From: Chrysophaeum taylorii
Lineage: Eukaryota; Sar; Pelagophyceae; Pelagomonadales; Pelagomonadaceae
Assembly (NCBI GenBank): GCA_029834535.1
Contig: JAQMWT010000176.1
Coordinates: 1 to 51,390, forward strand
DNA: 51,390 bases
Direction of reading: 5' to 3'
Positions 39,608 to 48,521 of the stretch are shown here, one piece after another. Made by a program: the position numbers and the translations under genes. Within the stretch, counting starts at the first letter, position 1. Each line of letters starts with the position of its first letter. The notes beneath the pieces were generated by a model. It worked only from the letters and a program-made list of their open reading frames with translations. It did no database searches and had not been told where the DNA came from.

Positions 39608-39613
<6 letters not shown>
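38201..39613 (+). CDS. Class II histone deacetylase (zinc-dependent)
   Basis: A 470-residue protein. The deacetylase domain, residues 1-330, has all key parts: HPECPERL (26-33), the RPPGHH dyad (H137, H138), GFCFLNTVAI, the zinc ligands in VDWDVHHGNG (D174, H176) and SAGFDAARGDPL (D270), and LEGGYNL with the catalytic Tyr (Y308). The wording fits class II (HDAC6/HDAC10-like) and the bacterial acetylpolyamine or acetoin-type relatives. Substrates could be histones, tubulin or polyamines. The C-terminal 100 residues are low-complexity and hold a duplicated short motif (E-rich, then LVCEMTGLRLS and LVCGMRGLRLS). The stop TGA lies in the first unit of a GATT microsatellite. The neighbouring cilia gene suggests, but does not prove, a tubulin link. 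Confidence 0.9.

Positions 39614-39637
<24 letters not shown>
39607..39637 (+). repeat. (GATT)n microsatellite at the HDAC stop codon
   Basis: About seven GATT units. The HDAC stop TGA is formed by the first of them, so the gene ends inside the repeat. Confidence 0.9.
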
Positions 39638-39639
<2 letters not shown>

Positions 39640-39714
39640 TATTGAAGACGCGGCTGAACGAACGACGTACTACTACGAATTCCTCTCCTTCTCCTTCTCA
39701 TGAATGAAGGGTGC

Positions 39715-40644
39715 TCACTTGGTGGTGGCCAGGAGGTTTTTGGCCCGGTCCTGGAGGGTCTGGGCGCGGCGCGTCCAGTACTTTGCGCGGAACGCGTCTT
39801 CGTCCTCGGCGAGTTTTGTTGCGTGGTCCGCGGCCTTGTGGAGGGCCTCGGGGGTGTCGAGGTCGGCGTCGAGGTCGACGAGGGTCATGCGCGCACACGC
39901 GCGGTCGGGCGGGTCAATCTCGTCGACAAGGAGTGCCTCGCACGCGGCTCTCAAGTCGGAAAGCGCGTCGGGCGAGTCAAGCCTAGCGACGGCGAGCGCG
40001 TAGACCCACGGAGCTTCGTTCCGCGGTGCCAGACTGGCGCGCTTGACGGCGTAGGCGACCTCTGCTTCCGGGCTCAAAGAAAGACGGGTCGCGACCGCGT
40101 ACCGGTGGTTCCAGGCCGAGTTGTTCCACGCGTCTTCGTCCAAAAGCGCGTCCACGTATAGCAACTCTCGGTCCCAACACTCGAAGCGTTTGAGAACCCA
40201 GAGACGGTGGGACCATGCGTGGTAATTCTTCGCGTCCGAGGCGAGCATGCGCGCGATGAACTCGAGCTCCCGCCGCGCTGTCTCGGTCGAGCTCATCTTC
40301 TCGAGGATATCGCGTCGGTGGTACCAAATTTGGTAATTCTTTGGATTCGAACTCGCGACCATCTCCGAATAATCGAGCTCGTCCTCGAGAAGACCCTCGC
40401 CCAACGAATACAAGCATTGCCGCCGAACGCTCCACACCGTGTAGTGCGCGGCGTTGTATTCCAGGATCTCCGCTGTCAACGCGAGGACGCGCGCCGACCG
40501 CTCCCCGGTCTCGCGGATCGCGCGGAAGTAGTTCATCAACGTCTCGTACTCATCGGGGTACGCGATCGCCACCACGGCGTTCGGGGGGTCGTCCTGGGGG
40601 ACCGGCCGCACGTCCGAGAACTCCGCGACGATTGCATGAGCCAT
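39715..40644 (-). CDS. Protein farnesyltransferase/geranylgeranyltransferase type I alpha subunit
   Basis: A 309-residue all-helical protein. It carries the PPTA repeats, each with a conserved Trp: NAAHYTVWSVRRQCL, NPKNYQIWYHRRDIL, DAKNYHAWSHRLWVL, WNNSAWNHRYAVATR and NEAPWVYALAV. It is shorter than the 330-380 residues of animal and plant forms because the N-terminal extension is missing. The alpha subunit pairs with either of two beta subunits to attach farnesyl or geranylgeranyl groups to CaaX-box proteins such as Ras and Rho, in the cytosol. It is intronless and ends TGA. The gene is convergent with the histone deacetylase (about 100 bp between stops). Confidence 0.9.
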   Translation of the reverse strand: MAHAIVAEFSDVRPVPQDDPPNAVVAIAYPDEYETLMNYFRAIRETGERSARVLALTAEILEYNAAHYTVWSVRRQCLYSLGEGLLEDELDYSEMVASSNPKNYQIWYHRRDILEKMSSTETARRELEFIARMLASDAKNYHAWSHRLWVLKRFECWDRELLYVDALLDEDAWNNSAWNHRYAVATRLSLSPEAEVAYAVKRASLAPRNEAPWVYALAVARLDSPDALSDLRAACEALLVDEIDPPDRACARMTLVDLDADLDTPEALHKAADHATKLAEDEDAFRAKYWTRRAQTLQDRAKNLLATTK

Positions 40645-40683
40645 CTGCCCGCGTCTTGAGGGCTATTATTATTATTAGGGATC

Positions 40684-40740
40684 CGTCAAGTTTGGTCAAA
40701 AAGTTTGGTGAATTTCTCTCATGTTTGCTCGATTTTGATG
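40684..40740 (+). repeat. Isolated AAGTTTGGTCA-type motifs upstream of prenyltransferase gene
   Basis: CAAGTTTGGTCAAAAAGTTTGGTGAA recalls the motif arrays of the MULE at 41.8-46.5 kb. It sits in the promoter side of the prenyltransferase gene, between it and Helitron copy 2. Confidence 0.5.
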
Positions 40741-40756
40741 TATGATGAAGGAAAAA

Positions 40757-41806
40757 CAAGTGCAGGCCAGTAAGTTCACCTACTCCCAATCTCTAACCCC
40801 AGTAAGTTCACCTGGTCCCAGTAAGTTTCATATAAGTTCACCTGGTCAGTAAGTTCACCTAGCTCACACCAACTCCTTTGAGCTCGTCGCTCTCGCCTCC
40901 GCCAATCTAAGCTGCTTTGATCCGCACGCGCCGCCAACCTTTGAGTTTACTCTAAAAACCCTTTACTCTAAAAACCCCAGTATGTTCACCTGGTCCCAGT
41001 TTCACCTGGTCACTCAGTTCACCTAGTCCCAATCTCAAACCCCAGTAAGTTCACGTGGTCCCAGTAAGTTCACCTACAGTGCGCGTGTAGACGCCGGGAG
41101 GGGGCTTATCGGTATTGCGCAGCACGTGTTGGTTAGGGTGGAGTCGTCGACCCAGATGAGTATATCTCCTCGGGGTTGCCGATCGACAGAGAGCCACGTA
41201 GAGCTGGACGTGACAGAAGACGGGCTTGGGCAAGAGGACGTCGACCTCGCGGGGCGTCTAGCCCTGGCTCTTGGTGATCGTTCGGCGTAGGCGGGCCTTA
41301 AGGGATACAGGTTGGAGGAGCCTCGGTGACAACGACACTATCGATGATGTATCTGGTACCGTTGCAGTGGCCGTGCGACGGGTCGAGGTTGCGAAGACAT
41401 TAAGCTCGCGATCAAAGTCAGCATGCTGTTGGTTGTCAGGGAATTGAAAACTCGACTGTAAAGAGCGAGGCGTCGGCTTCCGACCCAACCTAGTCGGCCG
41501 AAAAGAACTCCGACGCCTCGTCTTCGGGAAAAAAAGGCCGCGGTCATGCGCGCGTTGTCAGCATCGACAACATCGTTTCGACGGGGTGCGAGAATGGCGC
41601 GCTGAAAGAGCCGCCGCGGGTCGTGGAAATAGTCTGCGAGGTCGCCGTAGACGGCTTGGAGGATCACTGTCTGGCTTTCGCGCCTACCTGATCCTTACTT
41701 ACTCTCGCGCCTATCTGATCCTTACCCTAAATCGAGGGACAAACAGACAAACAAACAAACAAACAAACAAACAAACAGACAAACATCTGTCGATTAGTAG
41801 TTAGGA
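40757..41806 (-). mobile_element. Helitron-like non-autonomous element, copy 2
   Basis: Same structure as copy 1 without any LINE fragment. On the minus strand: TCCTAACTACTAATCGACAGATG, an (ACAA/ACAG)n microsatellite, TCGATTTAGGG, the broken helicase fragment (41076-41667, with RAILAPRRNDVVDADN and TITKSQG), the minisatellite, and the end CCTGCACTTG followed by T. This is the cleanest copy for defining the unit, about 1.05 kb. Confidence 0.65.
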
Positions 41807-41809
41807 CTC

Positions 41810-42005
41810 ACATGTGTGGTCACTTTCCGTAGAAGTTAGGTCAGTTAAGTTTGGTCACTCCGAAGTTGCATTAAGTTTGATCAATCAACCCTTCAAGTTT
41901 GACTAATTTCCTTGTAAGTTTGGTCAACAAGTTTGGTCACTACTCCTCAAACTTCCACAGTATTGACCAAACTTCGGCCTTTTAAATCAAACTTAAGGAG
42001 GCTTT
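41810..42005 (+). repeat. AAGTTTGGTCA array, left end of MULE
   Basis: About nine degenerate copies of AAGTTTGGTCA(C), mostly plus oriented and two inverted, starting ACATGTGTGGTCAC. The right end of the element (46450-46530), read on the minus strand, starts CCATGTATGTTTGGTCAC and has similar copies, so these are likely imperfect terminal inverted repeats with transposase-binding subrepeats. Confidence 0.6.
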
Positions 42006-42069
42006 TTAAGGGGGCGCGTGAGCGCTTTTGGTGCGAAAATGCTTTTAAAACGAAAGCTAGGTGCTGCAG

Positions 42070-42780
42070 CTACGCAGAATCTACCGTGGCGTTACACGCG
42101 CGGCATGGACACCCCCCCATGACCGCCTTAGAAGGAGATCCTAAGGCAGCGCGGCGATACGCAAGGAGCTTCGCATATTGAGGGCTGCGACGCGCGGCCT
42201 CGCCAGCAGTTTCCCACGGCTTGACGCGGTTAAGCTGGGCCCATTCTCGCACCTTCCATCGTAGGAGCATCCCATACCGCGACTCACCATGGTGCTGTTG
42301 CCGTGGTCGTCCGCCATTCTTCGGCAAGAGGCAGACGCCAAAAGACAAAGGTAAATGGTCAGCGTGACACGGATCACCCCATTCTGGATCCCAAAATCCG
42401 AGAGGGAGAGCGTCTTTGCGAATCGATTCAGGGTCGAGAGCGCGCATCAGAGGTTCTAAGGAGGGTGCCTCTTGATAGTGTTGTGGAGGTTGTCGTCGGC
42501 GGTCTTGTCGAGGCAACCACACGGCTATGTCGAAGTGCCCCCCGGGCGTTAATGAACCATGGATTTGAAGTCGACGCGGGAGCTTGGAAATAAACAAGTC
42601 ACGTGTGAGCCTTGTTGAACGAGCGGAGAACATGGCGCACTGGGTCCTTTTCTTGGAGCGAGGCTTTCCGGCCGGTGGAGCACGCGTAGGCCGTCCTGAT
42701 TGATTGGATTCCTGCACGAAGCCTGTTGTTTCCGTGTCGAGTGCGTTGGGTGTACATGCCCGATAGGACCGTAGGGTCAC
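42070..42780 (-). CDS. Unrecognised ORF downstream of the MULE transposase
   Basis: A 236-codon minus-strand frame beginning next to the transposase stop, in a different frame. It is basic, with a Trp-rich middle (LPLGFWDPEWGDPC) and a CPCRAC motif near the C-terminus. No family is recognised. It may be a second MULE gene, an extension of the transposase after a frameshift, or chance. Confidence 0.35.
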   Translation of the reverse strand: MTLRSYRACTPNALDTETTGFVQESNQSGRPTRAPPAGKPRSKKRTQCAMFSARSTRLTRDLFISKLPRRLQIHGSLTPGGHFDIAVWLPRQDRRRQPPQHYQEAPSLEPLMRALDPESIRKDALPLGFWDPEWGDPCHADHLPLSFGVCLLPKNGGRPRQQHHGESRYGMLLRWKVREWAQLNRVKPWETAGEAARRSPQYAKLLAYRRAALGSPSKAVMGGCPCRACNATVDSA

Positions 42781-43990
42781 AATTGCTCGCTGCTACAAAC
42801 ATTCTTGGACACTCCCATAAAAACACACATCATTGAACTCGGCTTCAAATATCGCACCGAATCGTTCTCGAAAGGTAAGAAGTACCCCATACTCAGCTCG
42901 GCAAGGATTCCCTTGTCTTCGTCGTTCGCATCATATCGCTCCGTATCGTCCCCGTTGTCGTACGTGACGGCGAACTTGTTTCTGGCGTAGGTGACTGTTC
43001 CAGGAACGTAGTGTTTAGGCTGCGCAGCGGGATATGGCACATCCGAAGCCATCACCCGGACTGATTTGAAACTCCTTCCGCGCGCCGTAAGCATATTGAG
43101 GGTGGTGGTGAGCTCGGCGCGCGCACGGTCCCACGCTTCTTTGTCTGTTGGCCACCAGGGAGGAAACGAGCTTGTAGACGACTCTTTCTGCTGCTTGTTT
43201 GGGGGCTCGGTCGACGCGGGAGGCTCGGTATACGCGGGAGGCTCGGTATACGCGGGAGACGCGGGAGGCTCGGTAGGCTTGGTAGACGCGGGAGGCTCGG
43301 TAGGCTCGGGAGGCTCGGTTGCTTTGCGGCCTCCTTTCCTCCGCTTTTTACTGGCGACCCGGGCTGCAGTTCCTTCTGGGTCCAACCCGGCGAACGTCTT
43401 GGCCATTTCTTTTCGTGCTCGCTTCCGGTCCTTCTTTGACCCCGACCCCGTATTCTTCCGCAGCGAGGATTCTTGGCGTTGGTCGGTCTTTGGCCTGCCT
43501 GTCCGTCGGGGCCCGATCGCGGATGGCAGCCAAGGCTCAAACTCCTCACCAGCTTCTTTGCATTCGGCTTCAATTTCTCCTTGCGCCGACTCAATTTCCG
43601 TTGCGTTGAGAATCGGAAACACCCCCGACCCGATATTGATTTTCCCAACGCTGCGTCGTGGTCCAAAGTGGATAGAGATCCTCAGCATGCTCACCGCGAG
43701 CTATCTGAGCTCCAATCATGCAAACGCACGGCAAGCGAGAGAACGCGTAGTTGCCACAGCTACAGGAAAGTACGTCGAGTTGCTCCGAATCTTCAAAATT
43801 CACGTATCCCTTCTGCCCGATAACAACGACGGACGTAAGTTGCTGATTGTTGTCACCTTTGACATACACCAAGAACGTCCCCTTATTGGCGCCAGCGCCG
43901 CCGCCGTAAGGCTGAACTCTTGTTATCCGGGTCTTGCTTTTTGCAACCTTGACTTGGGCATCATTATTGTAGTTGGGCCTACGGTTCACG

Positions 43991-44191
43991 CTTAGATATC
44001 ACATAGAACAACCCGACAAGTGTGAACATAACAACGGGAGTGTGATCTGAAAAGACAAAGGCCCGTAGGCCCGTACGTATTTGAGATGGTTGAGACCCTT
44101 GAGATTATTGGCCGAAAACACGCCATTTTGATCGAAGACAAGACGAAACTAATGACGCAACAATTTGCATCCGAACACGAGGAACACTCAC
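43991..44191 (-). other. Probable intron C (201 nt) of the MULE gene
   Basis: GTGAGT donor at 44191-44186 and ...ATATCTAAG acceptor at 43991. Splicing joins KTGERLT to VNRRPNYNNDAQ in frame. Confidence 0.5.
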
Positions 44192-44630
44192 GTGAGCCTC
44201 TCGCCGGTTTTTGCGCACCGGATGGCCGCTGCGCTCGTATCCGCGTAGGTCGTTGCCTGCTCAGCGAACAAGGTCTGGAGGGACTTGGGTCCGTTGCATA
44301 ACCTCGCGTTGATGTGCTTCTTGTTGAAAGCCTCCGCCGGGTTGTTCGTACTCGTGCCAAAGAGTGCCCTGGGCCCGTCTAACACTGTGACGGTGTCTGC
44401 TTCCTGATCGTTCAGATGCTTTCGCGCATATTCGCGCCGACTGGCAACCTGTAGTGCCAGAAAACTCAATGCCACGAGGAGATTATGACTCACCCAACGC
44501 TGGGCCTTGGGAGAAAGTTCGGCATGAAAAGCGTCGCTGGCCGCCTTCGTAGGCGGCTCAACAAAGCGACGAAAGATAGCGGCATCCACGGATTCCGCGA
44601 TCTTTGCGATGTTCTCGCTGCCGTGGTTCA

Positions 44631-44680
44631 CTGTGAATAGGACGTATTCACGAAGAGTAAACAGTTCATCAAAGACTTAC
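44631..44680 (-). other. Probable intron B (50 nt) of the MULE gene
   Basis: GTAAGT donor and TTCACAG acceptor. Its removal joins EADAFSC to MNHGSENIAKIAES in frame, restoring the conserved Cys...His...Asn segment after the second catalytic Asp. Confidence 0.65.
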
Positions 44681-44711
44681 TGCACGAGAAGGCGTCGGCC
44701 TCGGGCGTATG

Positions 44712-44767
44712 CTGCGCAGGAATCGGAATTAGACGAGGAATCAAATGGTGCTAGCGAGGTCACTCAC
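44712..44767 (-). other. Probable intron A (56 nt) of the MULE gene
   Basis: GTGAGT donor, a CTAAT branch-like site and a TGCGCAG acceptor. Its removal joins QDFQKGSLIAHVT to HTPEADAF in frame, as expected in MULE transposases. Confidence 0.65.
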
Positions 44768-45393
44768 GGTGACGTGCGCTATGAGGCTTCCCTTTTGGAA
44801 GTCCTGTACTATGACGAATCCCTGACAGTTTCTGTGCGGGATGTTCTCGACGGTCAGTTTAATGACCTTGCCGATCGATTCCGCAGACTCGGTCATGTTC
44901 CACCACGAAGTGGATATCATCACGAGGTGGTTGTTGGCATCACGGCCGGTCACAGAAATCATCACCTGGTTGTCGAGGCAGTGAACGCCGTCAATAAACG
45001 CCTGCCGGCGCAGGAGGCCCGCATTCATCATGCGTATGGCGGGTTTCGACACGACGACATAACCTAAGAAGAACTTCCTATCAGCCAAGGCAGGTGACTG
45101 CAGCGTTTCAGGGATCTTGTAGTCGTTGAGGTCTAAGCTCTTGTACCGGCTCCTGTCGGAGCCATGCCTGAACTCTTGTTCCGACTTGTGCTCAGACTTG
45201 AGCCTCTTCATGAATACCTTCAGGAGATCTCCTTGTTTCGCGCCATACAACTTAACCGCATGACCGTGGGCTCGCAACGCGCGCTGGCAAGCGTGCAACT
45301 CCGCCTAAGAGAATGACAAGTGTGACTTTGATGCACACACGTGAATGTAGATGTGGCGAAGTATACTAACACACTAAGCTACGATTTTCAAGT

Positions 45394-45600
45394 GTGGTCA
45401 CGAAACCAAAAGAGTTTGATCAGAAAGCTACAAGTTTAATCACAAAGTTTGATCACACGAACATAAGTTTGATCATTAAGTCACAAGTTTGGTCACCATG
45501 TCAAAAGTTTGGTCATAAAGTCACACGTTTGGTCATACAGTCACAAGTTTTGTCACAAAGTTTGGTCAGAACATTACAAGTTTGATCACACACATGCACC
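45394..45600 (+). repeat. AAGTTTGGTCA array inside the MULE gene
   Basis: About eleven copies of the motif family (AAGTTTGATCAC, AAGTTTGGTCACC, CGTTTGGTCATAC) spaced about 16-19 bp apart, all plus oriented. They lie in the likely large intron between the zinc-finger exon and the catalytic exon. Confidence 0.75.
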
Positions 45601-46449
45601 TCCTCGCAGGACAACAGCCACAAACAAGACCTGCGCAAGACACCGCTGATACCGCGTTCCTCTCCTCGTTTCCCAAGAGCGCTAGGATGACTTGAGCTAG
45701 ATGTTCTCGACGGATGAGAGTGTATGCTCACGGTTCGTCATCTCATTGAGCCTTTCCTTGATGACGTTGTTGTGGACATCTACCAGACGCCTTTCCGAGT
45801 AGTGCCTCCTGACTTGCTCTCCATAGAGCCCTTCTTGATGATGGTCGTCACGGCCTCTAAGAAGTGCTCTGCGCGGTAGTTCGACTTGGGCTGGGTTTTC
45901 GTCGGTGTAAAAACTCCTGTGTGAGGTTCATCATGCGTGACGACGAAGTCTATAAGCCCATCACGACGAGCAGCGCGCTTAAAGAAGCCGCAGCCCTCTA
46001 CTTTACACTTGAACGACAACGCCGTCGCGGTATTGATCATGTTATGCACGCTGTTGCTTCCCCCCCGTGTCGACCATCTTCTGCTGCAACTCGGCCTCTT
46101 CCCGAACGCACATACTAAATTCGGATTTCGTCGGGTAGCGTGAAAGCAGCGAAACGTGGTGCTTGAACATTCTGAGCTGCGACAGCGTACGCGGCGATCT
46201 GTCACAGTCGTTAACCTTCGTCAGGCCACGCTTGCCGTTCTTGGTGTCGTCGTCGCCCGACGTCAGCGTGATACCAGCACGGTCCCGCTCGACCTGAGCG
46301 AAGCCCTCGTCGATATCGACCTCCTCGTCATCCGTGTCGAAGTCGAAGGACGCTCCGGAGTCACGACGCGACATGCAGAACCTCCAAATGCTTGATCACA
46401 GCGGGCCTTGTTTTGTCAGCGAGCCCTATCATTGCTTTCCTCAAGCATA

Positions 46450-46530
46450 AGTTTAGTCAGCCAAGATACGGATTGACTAAACTTAAGTGACCAAACTTGT
46501 TGGGGATTTACGGTGACCAAACATACATGG
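46450..46530 (-). repeat. AAGTTTGGTCA motifs, right end of MULE
   Basis: On the minus strand: CCATGTATGTTTGGTCACC..., AAGTTTGGTCACTTAAGTTTAGTCAATC, ACTAAACTTATGC. The start resembles the left end in inverted orientation. Confidence 0.55.
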
Positions 46531-46786
46531 TGGTTGGAAACTTGACTTTTCCCTTATTATTATTATGACCTTGTTGTGTGTGCTGCTGTTCTTGGCCCTT
46601 GGTCTTGCCTGGTGCTGGACCTCGTCGTCGTTGTCGACGATCTGGTCTTCTTCGAGGGACAAAGCAGCAGAATAGGGATGGTACTCCACAGCCTTTCCTT
46701 TTGGGATTTGAAGGAGGTCGTAGATTCTCCTTGAGGGCGTACTTGTCGGTGGTGACCTCCCCTCCCCTCCCTCCTCGGTGGTCAGG

Positions 46787-47405
46787 TCAGGAAGAGAGCC
46801 AGGAGCTCGGGTCTTTCCGACTCTTCTCGTGGGCGTAGTCGAACCACCACTCGTCGAAGATGTCCTGGCGGGCCTGGTATCTCCGCATGTCGAAGGTGAT
46901 AGAGATCGGACTGCCTGTTTTGTTTTTGTCGGCGGGCGACCAGTATTGCGTCAGTCGCGAGAGTTCGTTTGAATCGAACTGGGCGACGCGGTCGAGGCGC
47001 CGCAAGACGATTTTCTTGACGTGTCGGGGCTCGACGAGGGCGTCGTACTCGCGTTTCGCGAGCTGCCAAGGAAGTACTTTGCATCAATCCCTGGGCGCCC
47101 GCGTCGGGCTCGCTCGGGTTCGTCGACTCAAAGATCTGGCGCACGAACGTCCGACCGGTTCGCGTCGCGGCGCTACGGCTTCTTCGCCCACTTCAAAGCG
47201 TAGACGCCCCCGGCGTTGAAGGCTTCGTAGAAGCACTCGAGGTGCTTGTTGAAGTCGAGGACGGTAACGAGGCTGTTACCGCGCTGTCGATATTACGACA
47301 AACTTGGTGTGGACGCCCTCCTCCGCTGCCGGCGAATACACGGTCTCTTCGAACCTGGGATCCTCGACCCACAGAAACGACCGCGACGACCACGAGAAGC
47401 ATCAT
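46787..47405 (-). pseudogene. Sulfotransferase-like gene, broken
   Basis: The ATG-ATG at 47405 opens a signal anchor (MLLVVVAVVSVG). Shifting frame, the next piece reads EGVHTKFVVISTAR, then NSLVTVLDFNKHLECFYEAFNAGG, which recalls the PAPS-binding FVVISTPRSGS....L..H....C..E.FN start of sulfotransferases. A later piece (KREYDALVEPRHVKKIVLRRLDRVAQFDSN, then PISITFDMRRYQARQDIFDEWW) fits the lLRR.N....vS and following helix region. At least three indels separate these pieces, so it is a pseudogene or poorly sequenced. It would be a Golgi carbohydrate sulfotransferase if intact. The identification rests on short motif resemblance. Confidence 0.4.
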
Positions 47406-48521
47406 AATCTCAAAATTCGTCGTCGTTGAAAATCAATCGCTGTGGAGAGAGAAAACCGACCAGTATTAATTATTTCTCCACCAGCGTTAAGAACCAAGCT
47501 CCAAATTGATGTTCGTTCAACCCGTCCTCCTTACTATTATTACAGGAAGGAAATAAATTTGTGCCCTGCAATTACAAGAATAGTGAGTTGGTGGTGGTCA
47601 TATGCTCCGACTCGCAAAGACCGACGACCCTTACAGAGAGAACGATGCATGCTCGCCGTCTTTGTGGGGCCATTAGTCCTCGGTTGCCCGCCACCCTCCG
47701 CCTCGCGAGATTCCTTGCGGGTGCAAGCGCCAGGGTGGACCCAAAGTGACGACCCAGATTTGCTGCTCCTAAGAGGCGGCGGTGATCGAGGGAAAGATAT
47801 TCTTCACGGCGTGTCGTGTCGACTGGCCCAAAGAGAGTGTGGACGACTCGACCGAGACCTCGGATATAGTCGAGAAGACGTGCCGCGTATGGCGCGAGGG
47901 ATTTCGGCGAACCGCATTCCGACGTCGTCGGCTACAAGCCAGGAAACCTCCGCGCGCAACACTCTAGCCTCGGGACGGAGTTTGCCGCCGTATTCGACAG
48001 CGCCCACCCTACTTCTTCGATGCCAAGAGCGACGACGCCGCCCTCGTCTAGGTGCTAACATCAGAGTGCCAACCTTTTGACGGACGCGCTCAAACTCGAC
48101 GCGGCCCTCGTCGTCGATCAGCACGCGAGGGCTTCAATGGCACGGGCGGCGTCTGGCGTACCATCGACGCGGGGGGGGCTGGCACTGGGACACCGAGGAC
48201 CTCGACTTACCGTAGGGTTATAACTTTTGCGAGGAACAGCCACAAACCCTCGTCGAGCCTCTCGCCGCGCTCGCCAAACTTCGAGTGCCATCGTGCACCG
48301 CACCTCCTGTCGCCGCCGCCTTTGCTCCCCCTACTTAGCGTATTCCCCCGACTCTTCTTTATCATCGCGCCGCCGATCATTTCCATATCGCCCGCCCGCC
48401 CGCCCGCCCTCCCGCGGTGTGGAAGATCTAAGGAGCAGAGGGTCTCCGAGTGATGACCCCCCCACCACCCTCAAGGAGTGAGAAAATGCATCGAAGAGCC
48501 TCCGTCGTAGGCGCTCGTTGA
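47406..48521. other. Stretch without a supported gene; possible coding remnant
   Basis: Between 47.78 and 48.15 kb the three plus-strand frames in turn give protein-like pieces (for example IFFTACRVDWPKESVDDSTE, GEPHSDVVGYKPGNLRAQHS, QSANLLTDALKLDAALVVDQ), suggesting a broken gene with indels. No family is recognised. The rest is C-rich low-complexity sequence (CCCGCCCGCCCGCCC near 48400). Confidence 0.4.

Larger units (their letters stand above)
42777..46374 (-). pseudogene. MULE transposase gene with small introns and homopolymer frameshifts
   Basis: Read on the minus strand. The N-terminus is acidic, then a FLYWCH/WRKY-GCM1-like zinc finger (FKCKVEGCGFFKRAARRDG ... VTHDEPHTG). The MULE DDE core follows: RRQAFIDGVHC (first Asp), GRDANNHLVMI, FVIVQDFQKGSLIAH (second Asp), then PEADAF.C.NH..NI, then TSTNNPAEAFNKKHINAR (Glu). 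Next is a SWIM zinc finger (LSCSCGNYAFSRLPCVC, last His replaced by Cys), an AT-hook-like PRRTGRPKTDQR, a Pro-rich repeat and a Tudor-like tail (VPGTVTYARNKFAVTYDNGDD). Three introns can be placed (see their entries); a fourth of about 470 nt ends at 45305. Frame breaks lie at a G7 run (about 46065) and a G5 run (about 43635). Confidence 0.75.
41811..46530 (-). mobile_element. Mutator-like (MULE) DNA transposon
   Basis: A minus-strand transposase gene (42777-46374) lies between related end sequences carrying AAGTTTGGTCA arrays. No clear 9-bp target duplication was found, so the exact ends are uncertain. The left end directly borders Helitron copy 2. Confidence 0.6.
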
